This document shows, in pieces, positions 1-9,754 of a stretch of 64,000 nucleotides of DNA (the first letter of the stretch is position 1; each line of letters begins with the position of its first letter). The notes beneath the pieces are model-generated. The model did no database searches. It had not been told where the DNA came from and saw only the letters and a program-made list of their open reading frames with translations. Made by a program: the position numbers and the translations under genes. The stretch is from contig CAWFXC010000001.1 of NCBI GenBank assembly GCA_963819735.1, forward strand, positions 1,426,001-1,490,000. The letters run 5' to 3'. Origin of the DNA: CAWFXC01 sp963819735. Its GTDB lineage: Bacteria > Actinomycetota > Acidimicrobiia > IMCC26256 > DASPTH01.

Positions 1-714
1 GAGGTTCGGCACGTAAGTCGCGTAACGCGCGTCATCCGCGTCGTAGGCCCACGCGGCGATCCAGACCGCGTTCACGGAGATGAAGCCCGGCGTGCCGACC
101 GTCGACGCGGCGTCGTAGATCCCGGAGCAGAGGCTGCTGTACATCGCAGCAACGAAGCCGCGCGCGTTCAGCGTCTGCGTCCACCCGGTCAGGAAGTTCT
201 GCACCGCGTAGGTACAGCTCCCGCCGCGTGGATAGGCCTCCATGTCGTAGTAGATCGGCGAGAGCCAGGTGACCATGCCGAGCGCGTTGGCCGCGTTGGC
301 CGCCGCGGTGGCCTGGGCCACGCCGTCGGCCGTCGCCAGTTGCGGGTCGGCGTTGATCTTCGTGACCGACGAGAGCGTCGTGCACGGAGCTTGGGGCCCG
401 ACCCAGATCGGGAGGAGCTTCCAGCCCTGGCCGGTGACCGAGCTCACCCACGAGGAAGTGAGGTTCGGCTGCGAGCACGCCCGGTTCGCACCGCCGATGT
501 AGACGCCCACGCCGTTGTACGGCGACGACTGCTTCCACGCCGTCATCGTCGTGGACGACGGCGCCGCGCAGGCGTCGAAGGCGTAGCTGATCGCGGGCGC
601 GGGTGCCGGAGCCGGCGGAGGCGGCGGGGCGGGCGCGGGCGCCGGCTTGGGCGGCAGACACGCGGCCAACATCACCGCGAGGCCGGCGACGAGAACGACG
701 AGTGAGCGCTTCAT
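1..714 (-). CDS. DUF1906 (glycoside-hydrolase-like) lipoprotein, 3' end beyond window
   Basis: Open from an ATG at 714 to the window edge (238 codons visible), so the C-terminus is missing. The N-terminus is a lipoprotein signal: two basic residues, a hydrophobic stretch and the lipobox LAAC with Cys19. A Pro/Ala linker follows to about residue 40. The rest matches the DUF1906 family (Rv2525c-type, TIM-barrel glycoside-hydrolase-like): it opens with AFDACAAPS and includes GVYIGGANRACSQ, LLPIWVGPQ and an IYYDMEAY segment at the place of the family's acidic active-site strand. It is probably surface-anchored and acts on or binds envelope glycans; the substrate is unknown. The start codon overlaps the stop of the upstream lipoprotein gene (ATGA), which implies translational coupling. 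Confidence 0.82.
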   Translation of the reverse strand, partial: MKRSLVVLVAGLAVMLAACLPPKPAPAPAPPPPPAPAPAPAISYAFDACAAPSSTTMTAWKQSSPYNGVGVYIGGANRACSQPNLTSSWVSSVTGQGWKLLPIWVGPQAPCTTLSSVTKINADPQLATADGVAQATAAANAANALGMVTWLSPIYYDMEAYPRGGSCTYAVQNFLTGWTQTLNARGFVAAMYSSLCSGIYDAASTVGTPGFISVNAVWIAAWAYDADDARYATYVPNL

Positions 715-1271
715 TGCGCCACCGCCCGGAACGACTGGAGAATCTGTTCCGCGCCCGCGCCGTCGTCGGCGTACGAGATCGTCGCCACCAAACCGACCGT
801 CGGGAACGTCGCCGAGAGCTGGTTGGTCACCTCACCACCGGAGACGACCTGAGCACTGAGCCCGTTCACGTCCTGCGCCGACACACCACCGGCGGTGTTC
901 CCCGCGCTGTTGGCCGACGTGCTCGCATCCGGCGGCTGCACCTGCACCGCTTCCGTGCGACCGACAATGCCGACGGAGCATTGCATATTGGCGCTCGAGT
1001 GGCCGAGGTAGACGGCGTGCTGGTCGAAACGGACGCAGGTCGACGGGTCGGTGTCGAGGTTGTACACCGGCCACCCCGCGGGCACCTGGAACTGGACGCC
1101 CTGGTAGCTGACCGTCTGCAGACCCGAGGCGTCAGTCGCGCCATCGGCCGTCGTGGTGTGATGGTCCGACCGCCGGGTACCGGTGCTGACATCGGGCCCG
1201 GATGCGCCGCATCCGTAGGCGACGAGCAGCAAGACCGCCGAAACTGCAGCGGTAGCGAGTTTGCGGGGCAA
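711..1271 (-). CDS. Lipoprotein of unknown function
   Basis: A 186-residue protein from a TTG start with a good Shine-Dalgarno (AGGAGAGG) about six bases upstream. The signal peptide ends in a lipobox (VAYGC, Cys21) and a Thr/Ser-rich linker to about residue 45 follows. The rest is a small soluble domain with the segment FQVPAGWPVYNLD and two further cysteines, near CVRFDQH and MQCSVG, that could form a disulfide. I do not recognise the family. It overlaps the following DUF1906 lipoprotein gene by four bases, so the two are probably made together and exported together. Confidence 0.75.
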   Translation of the reverse strand: MPRKLATAAVSAVLLLVAYGCGASGPDVSTGTRRSDHHTTTADGATDASGLQTVSYQGVQFQVPAGWPVYNLDTDPSTCVRFDQHAVYLGHSSANMQCSVGIVGRTEAVQVQPPDASTSANSAGNTAGGVSAQDVNGLSAQVVSGGEVTNQLSATFPTVGLVATISYADDGAGAEQILQSFRAVAQ

Positions 1272-1316
1272 GATCGACCTCTCCTCTTCGGGTTGGGCAG
1301 GACGTCCCGGAGGACC

Positions 1317-2315
1317 TCAGGCGACTGCTACTCCTTCGAACGTCGCCGCCTTCACGCCTCGATGAGCAAGTTCGGCAAGGAAGGGCACGGTCTTGACCAC
1401 CGACCCCAGTCCGAATGCCCCCGGTGACCCGTCGTCGGCAACAGTCGGCAGTGTGCTCGCCAACCATGCCGCCGTGACCCCGAGAACCGTGCCCGCCGCC
1501 ACCCCAGTGCGCTCGATCACCCCGTAGACCACCGACGCCCGCGCGGTTCCCCGCCACCCCCAGGCTTCAGCCCGTACCGCTCCCCACGCCGCCCCCGGAT
1601 CGCGTCGCCCGGGCGGCGTGAACCGGTGCCCCGGCGGCACCCCGAGCCGAGCCGTGACCCGCCCCGCGCCGGGATTCGCCGCGACCAGCAACTCGACCCC
1701 GGTGGCCACCAGCTCGCATTCGCGCGCGCCCACCGGATCCGGGAACCAGATGAGCTCGGCGCCCCGGTGCTTGTCGTGCAACATCTCGCCGTCGCGCCAT
1801 TCGAGCGCGGGTGCACGTTGCGCGCGCCGCGCTTCAGCCGCCGACTCCGGTCCCGCGACACCCCAGCGGGCTACGTGCAGCTCGTCGACCGCGTCGAGCG
1901 CGCCGACCGCATGACGGGCCAAGACGTCGGAGAGCCCGGGCCCGAGGCCGCAGCCGGCGACGACGCGCACGCCGGCCGCACGAGCGTCGTCATCGAGCGC
2001 GAGCAGCGCACGGATGCCGGAATCGTGGTCGGCACTCGAGGCAAACGGGATCCCGGCCGCGACCGCCTGCCGCGCGAGCGGTGCGTCGGCGACACCCGGC
2101 ACCGCAGAGGCGATCGCGTCAATGCCACTAGGGAGCGAGTCGTGACGCGAGAGTTGCAAGGGCTCCGCGCCATCATGGAGCGCGCTGGCGACTTCGCGCG
2201 CGCGCTCGGTGCTGCGCGCCGCGACGATGACGCGGTCGATGCCGGGTGTGTCGAGCAGCTGTCGCGCTGCACGCACCCCTACGTCGCCGAGTCCGACGAC
2301 CAGGACACTGGTCAC
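1317..2315 (-). CDS. Saccharopine dehydrogenase-like NAD(P)-binding protein
   Basis: A 332-residue protein from a GTG start. The N-terminal Rossmann fold is clear: GLGDVG at residues 8-13 for dinucleotide binding, then an arginine-rich segment after strand 2 (AARSTERAREV) suggesting NADP. The middle carries AGCGLGPGLSDVLARH, typical of the saccharopine-dehydrogenase-like reductase superfamily, and the C-terminal half is the substrate domain. The substrate cannot be assigned from sequence; members include lysine-pathway enzymes and many uncharacterised reductases. A 45-residue membrane-peptide gene ends 10 bases upstream of the start codon, so the two are probably cotranscribed. Confidence 0.8.
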   Translation of the reverse strand: MTSVLVVGLGDVGVRAARQLLDTPGIDRVIVAARSTERAREVASALHDGAEPLQLSRHDSLPSGIDAIASAVPGVADAPLARQAVAAGIPFASSADHDSGIRALLALDDDARAAGVRVVAGCGLGPGLSDVLARHAVGALDAVDELHVARWGVAGPESAAEARRAQRAPALEWRDGEMLHDKHRGAELIWFPDPVGARECELVATGVELLVAANPGAGRVTARLGVPPGHRFTPPGRRDPGAAWGAVRAEAWGWRGTARASVVYGVIERTGVAAGTVLGVTAAWLASTLPTVADDGSPGAFGLGSVVKTVPFLAELAHRGVKAATFEGVAVA

Positions 2316-2325
2316 GCAGACGGGC

Positions 2326-2463
2326 TCACCGGTAGTCCGGGCCTTGGAGTTCGCGCCACCCGCCGCTGGTGGGCGGCACCCGGCCTTTCCCGCGCACCCG
2401 CACGACGACGCTCACCAGGCCGGCGATCGCCGCGACGAGGAGGCCGCGCTGGAAGGCTTTCAT
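2326..2463 (-). CDS. Small single-span membrane peptide (45 aa)
   Basis: A short frame from ATG at 2463 to TGA at 2326. The product begins MKAFQRGLLVAAIAGLVSVV, one hydrophobic helix after two basic residues, then a short Arg/Gly-rich tail ending GPDYR. It sits between the methyltransferase gene (13 bases upstream) and the dehydrogenase gene (10 bases downstream), all on the same strand. That spacing and the codon use (G/C in third positions) support a real gene. No family is recognised; it could be a small anchored accessory protein. Confidence 0.55.
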   Translation of the reverse strand: MKAFQRGLLVAAIAGLVSVVVRVRGKGRVPPTSGGWRELQGPDYR

Positions 2464-2475
2464 AACCCGAGGAGT

Positions 2476-3093
2476 CTAACGACGCCTCGCCCAGACGGCC
2501 CAGAGCGGGTCGCCCCGATGATCGACGGGCGTCCGGCGCTCCACGATCGGCTCGGTCCAGCCGCCCGTGCGTCGGAAGTATTCGGCGACGATCCTCCCGT
2601 GTTCCGAGTCGGACGCGTACAACCACCCCCGAATCGCTTTCGTCGGGAAGCACCGATTGGAGAAGGTGCAAACAAACGGGCCATCGGGGCGCAGGACGCG
2701 CGAAACCTCACGGAACACGTCGATCGGGTGCACCAGGTAGTCGACCGACACGCAGCAGACGGCCGAGTCGAACGACGCGTCGGCGAACGGGAGCATGGGA
2801 TCCGCGTTGAGATCGTGGACGACGACGTCGGTGGCCTGTGGGTTCTCGGCCAGCTCGGCCGGGTTCATGCCCAACACCGTGAGGTTTCTCGGCGCACGGC
2901 GGAAGTGCGACACCCACGAGCTCATGAGATCGAGGACGTCGCCCTCGAGCTCGAGCTCCTCGTACAGCGCACCGACGGCGTCGATCGCGCCGGCGTCGAT
3001 GTGGGTCACGAGCCGCGGCCACGCGTAGAACACGCCGTCGCCGGTCGAGTCGGCACGATCGAAGAAGCCGGGCGGAAATGCGTCGTCGGGCAC
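2476..3093 (-). CDS. SAM-dependent methyltransferase (class I-like)
   Basis: About 205 residues from a GTG at 3093. The family signature at the start is PDDAFPPGFFDRAD, followed by FYAWPRLVTHID. The SAM-binding strand is VLDLMSSWVSHF, without the usual glycine-rich loop, as in a group of actinobacterial Methyltransf_11 proteins. The region DLNADPMLPFADASFDSAVC is the next conserved block. The frame stays open upstream to 3210 but there reads through a tRNA-Ile fragment, giving non-protein sequence, so I place the start after it; no clear ribosome-binding site marks 3093. Substrate unknown. The native 5' end may have been altered by the adjacent tRNA-derived sequence. Confidence 0.72.
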   Translation of the reverse strand: MPDDAFPPGFFDRADSTGDGVFYAWPRLVTHIDAGAIDAVGALYEELELEGDVLDLMSSWVSHFRRAPRNLTVLGMNPAELAENPQATDVVVHDLNADPMLPFADASFDSAVCCVSVDYLVHPIDVFREVSRVLRPDGPFVCTFSNRCFPTKAIRGWLYASDSEHGRIVAEYFRRTGGWTEPIVERRTPVDHRGDPLWAVWARRR

Positions 3094-3159
3094 GGTGCAA
3101 CTCGGGTCGATCGGGAGTGGGCCCGTCTGAACGGTACCGATCTGCTCCGGCGCTGGTGA

Positions 3160-3207
3160 GAGTGGGGCTAGGTGGAATCGAACCACCGACCTCACCCTTA
3201 TCAGGGA
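3160..3207 (-). repeat. Duplicated 3' half of tRNA-Ile (att-like)
   Basis: These 48 bases match 6467-6514 with a single mismatch (C at 3195 against T at 6502). They correspond to the tRNA-Ile gene from the anticodon stem through the T arm, acceptor strand and three flanking bases; the 5' half is absent. The intact tRNA lies 3.3 kb away in the same orientation with its 3' end facing this copy. That is the arrangement left when an element integrates into a tRNA 3' end. No tRNA can be made from this fragment. Confidence 0.85.
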
Positions 3208-3509
3208 CACCCGAGCGTTCGCGGCAGTCCGTCAAGGTACCTGGACGGTATGCGGGATCAGGTCAAACGTGCGTCTGAGTACGCAACGATCACCCTCGTC
3301 CGCGACCACTTTGACTCCCAAACGACACCCAACGCCGGCGACGAACTGCGTCGAAGGCACTGCTCGTGCACCGAAAGTCTGCTCGGAAGCTCTCGAACGT
3401 GTTGCGGCCGGCGGGGGGCTACCACCCCTTGCAAGGGGGGCGTATCCACCTTGTGGTGACCGGTCGGAGCAGTTCCAATGGGAGCGGAGAGTCAGAGGGG
3501 GAGTCGCAC
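3208..3509. other. Gene-free stretch after the tRNA fragment
   Basis: No convincing gene lies here. Short open frames on both strands lack homology and ribosome-binding sites. It contains one arm of a 32-base imperfect direct repeat (3300-3331) and, at its end, the ribosome-binding site of the permease gene (GAGGGGGAG around 3495-3503). Confidence 0.5.
3300..3331 (+). repeat. 32-bp imperfect direct repeat, copy 1
   Basis: This segment aligns without gaps to 6377-6408 with 26 of 32 identical bases; the shared blocks are CGCGAC, TTTG, CTCCCA and ACACCCA. Both copies lie inside the segment bounded by the tRNA-Ile fragment and the intact tRNA-Ile, in the same orientation. Function is unknown; recombination arm sites or a decayed mobile-element sequence are possible. 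Confidence 0.5.
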
Positions 3510-5900
3510 GTGGGCGCGGTTCGGATGCTGGCGGAGCACGAGGTCCGACGGCGATGGCGGCACATAGTGTTCCTCACGCTGCTCGTCGGGTTAGTCGGCG
3601 CGATCGTGCTCTCGACTGCTGCGGGCGCGCGCCGGACGTCCTCGGCGCTCGCCCGGTTCAATTCGTCGAGCCGCGCCTCGGATCTCGAGATCTCCGTCGG
3701 CGACGCAACCCCGGCTGAGTTACGGGCGTTCGGACGCGTCGCGAATGTCGCAGCATTTGCGCCTTTACGCGGAGGCGCCGAAGAGTTTCCCAAGTTCCCG
3801 CAGCTCCAAGCGGTCGCCGAAGCGATCGACGGCCGGTTCGGCACCGTCGTCGATCGCGCGCGTGTCGTTGCGGGTCGGCTCGCACGCCCCACGTCCGTCG
3901 ACGAGGTCAACATCGGCGAGGCGTTCGCCGCGCAACACCACCTCGTCGTCGGAGACCATCTCGACGCGGTGTCATATACGCCGGAGCAGATCGCCGGGTT
4001 CCGAGCCGGCGACACCAGCACCGTACAAGACCCACAAGGACCGCATGTTCGGCTCCGGATCGTCGGCATCGTCCGGCGGCCGCTCGACTTGGGTGATCGG
4101 GGCGCGTCCGGCGGCGTGCTAGTACTCACGCCGGCGTTCCACCGCAAGTTCGAGTCGACGATAGGGAGCTTCAACGGCACGATCTTGCGGGTCCGCGCTC
4201 GCCACGGGATCCAGAATGTCGCACAAATCGCCGCGGCCTCGCGCCGGATCTTCCGATCCCCGCAGTTCGACGTTCAGGATCTCGCCGTCGACACCCAGGG
4301 CGCGCAAAACGCGATCGACGTGCTCTCCGTCGCACTGTGGGTATTCGCCGGCGTCGCGGCCCTCGCGGGACTCGTGGCCATCACGATCGTGCTCAGCCGA
4401 GAGATCTCCGCGACCACGACGGACCAGGCAACGCAAAGTGCGCTCGGCCTCACCCGTCGCCAGCGCATCGCGGCAGGTGGCTTCCGGACATTGCCCATCG
4501 CGCTCGGTGGTGCTGTGATCGCCGTCGTCGGCGCGGCGCTCGCCTCGAAGTTGTTCCCGATCGGCGTAGCTCGCCGCGCTGAGCCCGACGCGGGCCTGCA
4601 CCTAGACGGCATGGTCCTCCTGCTCGGCGCGGTGGCCGTCTCCGGGGTGATCCTCGTCGTCGGTTTCCTCGCGGCGGTGCAGTCGACCCGTCGCGCGGAT
4701 CGCGTCGCGCTCGCGCCGCAGCGGTCAATCGCGAGTGCGGTGAACGCCGCGAGCCGCGCCGGAATGACCCCCGTCGCGACGACCGGCTTGCGTATGGCAC
4801 TCGAGTCCGGACGCGGTTCGGCAAAGGTGCCGGTTCGGTCAGCCGTGTTCGGGGCGGTCTTCGGGGTCCTCGGCGTCGTCGCAGTATTCATGTTCGCGTC
4901 CAGCGTCGATCAAGTCGTCGCGTCGCCCAACGTGTACGGCTGGACATGGAGCTTTGCCGCCGTCATCGACCAGCCCAGCGTCGTCGCGCCGAAAGGACCA
5001 TTGACGCGCGAGCCCGGCGTCGCCGCCGCCGCCCAACTGCTGCTCCAGAACGTGCAGCTCGACGGGCAACCTGTGATCGGATGGGGCTACAAGTCAGTGC
5101 GCGGCCAGATTGGCCCCGAAGTGGTGTCCGGACACGCGCCGCGTGGCCCGAACGAGGTCGCGCTCGGGAACGCGACTCTCGACGAGTTGGGCAAGGGCAT
5201 CGGCGACACCGTGCACGGCGAGGGCCCCGACGGGAACCACAACTACCGAGTCGTGGGGCGCGTCGTGTTCCCCAAACTCGATGCCGCGCAGCCGCTCGCG
5301 AATGGGGCGTCGTTCGCTAGCGCCGGCTTCGATCGGATCCTGAGCGAAACGAACACCACGGCCGGCTCGCCGTACCTCGCGGTGCGAGTCGCGCCGGGCG
5401 CCGATCTCGCGACAGTCGAACGTCGTGTCGGCAAGATCCCGGGGGTAGAACAGCCGTTTGGTCCCACCATTCCCGTCGAAGTCGACCGTCTCCGCCAGGT
5501 GAACTGGCTGCCAGTGACGCTCGCAGCGCTGCTGTCGTTCCTCGCGCTGCTCGCCGTGGGCCATGCGCTCGTCACGAGCGTGCGTCGCCGTCGTCGGGAT
5601 CTCGCGGTGCTGAAGACGCTCGGCTTCGATCGTCACCAGATTCGTGCCACCATTGCGTGGCAGGCGACGACGCTCGCGGCGGTGGGCGTCGTGATCGGCA
5701 TCCCTGCGGGTGTAGTCGTCGGCGGCCTCGTCTGGCGGCAGGTCGCCGAAGGGCTCGGGATCTCGCCCGTGCTGTATATCCCGACCGTTGCCGTCCTTCT
5801 CGTGATCCCGGCCGCGATCATCGCCGTGAACCTGATTGCATTCTTCCCCGCGCGTACCGCCGCCCGCACTCGCCCCGCAGTCGCCCTCCGGGCGGAATGA
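3510..5900 (+). CDS. FtsX-like ABC transporter permease (MacB-type)
   Basis: A 796-residue protein from GTG 3510, chosen because GAGGGGGAG lies about seven bases upstream; the frame is open further upstream but the translation there is not protein-like. Architecture: a cytoplasmic N-terminus and first membrane helix (FLTLLVGLVGAIVLS), a large extracytoplasmic domain, a helix bundle with an FtsX core, a second helix pair and extracytoplasmic domain, then the C-terminal FtsX core with the coupling motif RRRRRDLAVLKTLGFDRHQI. It would work in lipid or lipoprotein export or as a mechanotransmission ABC system. No ATPase gene is adjacent, which is unusual. It is the only gene between the tRNA-Ile fragment and the intact tRNA-Ile. 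Confidence 0.85.
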   Translation: MGAVRMLAEHEVRRRWRHIVFLTLLVGLVGAIVLSTAAGARRTSSALARFNSSSRASDLEISVGDATPAELRAFGRVANVAAFAPLRGGAEEFPKFPQLQAVAEAIDGRFGTVVDRARVVAGRLARPTSVDEVNIGEAFAAQHHLVVGDHLDAVSYTPEQIAGFRAGDTSTVQDPQGPHVRLRIVGIVRRPLDLGDRGASGGVLVLTPAFHRKFESTIGSFNGTILRVRARHGIQNVAQIAAASRRIFRSPQFDVQDLAVDTQGAQNAIDVLSVALWVFAGVAALAGLVAITIVLSREISATTTDQATQSALGLTRRQRIAAGGFRTLPIALGGAVIAVVGAALASKLFPIGVARRAEPDAGLHLDGMVLLLGAVAVSGVILVVGFLAAVQSTRRADRVALAPQRSIASAVNAASRAGMTPVATTGLRMALESGRGSAKVPVRSAVFGAVFGVLGVVAVFMFASSVDQVVASPNVYGWTWSFAAVIDQPSVVAPKGPLTREPGVAAAAQLLLQNVQLDGQPVIGWGYKSVRGQIGPEVVSGHAPRGPNEVALGNATLDELGKGIGDTVHGEGPDGNHNYRVVGRVVFPKLDAAQPLANGASFASAGFDRILSETNTTAGSPYLAVRVAPGADLATVERRVGKIPGVEQPFGPTIPVEVDRLRQVNWLPVTLAALLSFLALLAVGHALVTSVRRRRRDLAVLKTLGFDRHQIRATIAWQATTLAAVGVVIGIPAGVVVGGLVWRQVAEGLGISPVLYIPTVAVLLVIPAAIIAVNLIAFFPARTAARTRPAVALRAE

Positions 5901-6466
5901 ACTGAAAAAGAGATACAGCGCGATGCGGCGACGGGCTGAGGGGGCGCTGGACGACGACGCCGCCGCAATCCGCGGCCGTCCCACGTTTTCGTGGCGAAGC
6001 GCGAAGACCTCGCGCTGCTCCCGTTCGCTCACGACGCATATTGCTCTGGAGCGATGTCTCGCCGCGCCACCGCAGCGCGCTCTCGCCGGACGCTCTTTGG
6101 TCATGACGCCTACGCCAATCGGAATCGGACACAAACACAGGGCTCCGAACGGCTTCCCAAAAATCTGCGCGATTTCGGAGCTGGGTCCCGCGACCCGTGC
6201 ATGACGAACGCGTTTGGGTGCACGGGGGTGGCGATGCGCGTTGTGGTGACCCGCCCGCCCGGCGAGCACCTCGTGACGTGCGGTGGTGTTCTCTTCTGTA
6301 TGGAGCGATGGTGGGTGCCCACACCAGGTAGGCGCGCCTCGACGAGCACGAACGAGGCGAACTGGCTGGGTGTCTTGCGCGACACGTTTGTCTCCCAGAC
6401 AACACCCAAGAGGATTCGGTGTGCCGGTGAGCGGAGCTACGAACCGGTCCTGACCTGCGTAAACGG
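5901..6466. other. Gene-free stretch between permease and tRNA-Ile
   Basis: Frames are open on several strands but none has a plausible start, ribosome-binding site or recognisable product; the longest runs through the tRNA. The stretch holds the second copy of the 32-base repeat (6377-6408) inside a nested inverted-repeat structure. A tRNA-Ala gene, often next to tRNA-Ile after gyrA in actinobacteria, is not present. Confidence 0.5.
6367..6408 (+). repeat. 32-bp repeat copy 2 within nested inverted repeats
   Basis: Bases 6377-6408 are the partner of 3300-3331. The surrounding bases form an outer pair TGGGTGT (6367-6373) with ACACCCA (6402-6408). Inside are two possible small stems, GTGTC with GACAC and TTGTCT with AGACAA. 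A folded RNA, a terminator of the permease transcript or a protein-binding site are all possible. Confidence 0.45.
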
Positions 6467-6469
6467 GAG

Positions 6470-6543
6470 TGGGGCTAGGTGGAATCGAACCACCGACCTC
6501 ATCCTTATCAGGGATGCGCTCTAACCGACTGAGCTATAGCCCC
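6470..6543 (-). tRNA. tRNA-Ile (anticodon GAT)
   Basis: A complete 74-base cloverleaf on the minus strand: acceptor GGGGCTA pairs with TAGCCCC, the D arm is TAGCTCAGTCGGTTAGAGC, the anticodon stem-loop contains CTGATAA, and the T arm carries GGTTCGATTCC. The CCA end is not encoded. It follows the gyrB-gyrA-DUF3566 genes, the same place as ileT in mycobacteria. Its 3' half is duplicated at 3160-3207. Confidence 0.97.
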
Positions 6544-6582
6544 GCAAGCAGCCGCCGAGCGTAGCGCAGAGGACTGCTACCG

Positions 6583-7212
6583 CTACAAGGCGGTTTCGTC
6601 CTCGGAGATCGTGATCTCGACTCCACCGAACAGCTCGGCGAACAGGTTGTAGAACGCCGCGGCGATCACGGTGATCACGATCTGCAACACGACGACGACC
6701 GCCGCCACCAACAGCGCGCCTCGGAGGATCTCGCCGTCGAGGAAGGTGAAGTTCTTCGTCTGCAGCAAGTCGCCGAAGAACTTCTCCACGCTGTGGATCA
6801 CCCCGGCGGCGTCGGCGATCGCCCACAACGCCACCAGCGCCACCATCGTGACTGCCATGCCGCAGATGTAGAAGCAGACTGAGATCTTCAGCACCGACCA
6901 GAGGTCGACCCGGTGGATGGTCTGGCGATAGTGGCGTTCGCTCGCGGCCGCCACCGGACCGGCGGCCACGGGAACCGCGGGATTCACGATCGGGGCAGGA
7001 GGTGCGGGCTCCGCCGGGACGCCGTACTGCACGGGCGTATCGGGCACCGCCGCTTCCGGTTCCGACGGCACTCCGTACTGCACGGGCTCGGGTTCGGTCT
7101 CGGGGATCGCCGGCGGCAGCGGCGCGGCCGCGGACGTGGTCGTCCGAGGGGGCGGTTTGCGGGCCGGAATTGCCGACGCCTCGGGCCCGATGTCGTCGGC
7201 CACGCTCCCCAT
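6583..7212 (-). CDS. DUF3566 membrane protein
   Basis: A 209-residue protein from ATG 7212, four bases after the gyrA stop. The first 100 residues are Pro/Ala/Glu-rich with a twice-repeated VQYGVP motif. The C-terminal half is the DUF3566 domain: it begins with IHRVDLWSVLKIS, has a first membrane helix (FYICGMAVTMVALVALWAIA), an amphipathic segment with VEKFFGDLL, and a second helix (ALLVAAVVVVLQIVITVIAA). It ends LFGGVEITISEDE. The family is the actinobacterial membrane protein encoded just after gyrA (Rv0007 in M. tuberculosis), of unknown function, probably linked to the cell envelope. The frame is open further upstream into gyrA, but the start given fits the family. Confidence 0.85.
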   Translation of the reverse strand: MGSVADDIGPEASAIPARKPPPRTTTSAAAPLPPAIPETEPEPVQYGVPSEPEAAVPDTPVQYGVPAEPAPPAPIVNPAVPVAAGPVAAASERHYRQTIHRVDLWSVLKISVCFYICGMAVTMVALVALWAIADAAGVIHSVEKFFGDLLQTKNFTFLDGEILRGALLVAAVVVVLQIVITVIAAAFYNLFAELFGGVEITISEDETAL

Positions 7213-7216
7213 CGTC

Positions 7217-9691
<2,475 letters not shown>

Positions 9692-9754
9692 GCCTACCTC
9701 CTGGGCATGTCGGAACCGCGCCGGCCAGTGTGCCTCCGGGCGATCAACGGGTGA

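Noticed and set aside
3166..3210. Methyltransferase N-terminus beginning MSLIRVRSVVRF
   Set aside because: This part is translated from the antisense-like reading of a tRNA-Ile fragment, a known false-protein pattern; the start was moved to 3093.
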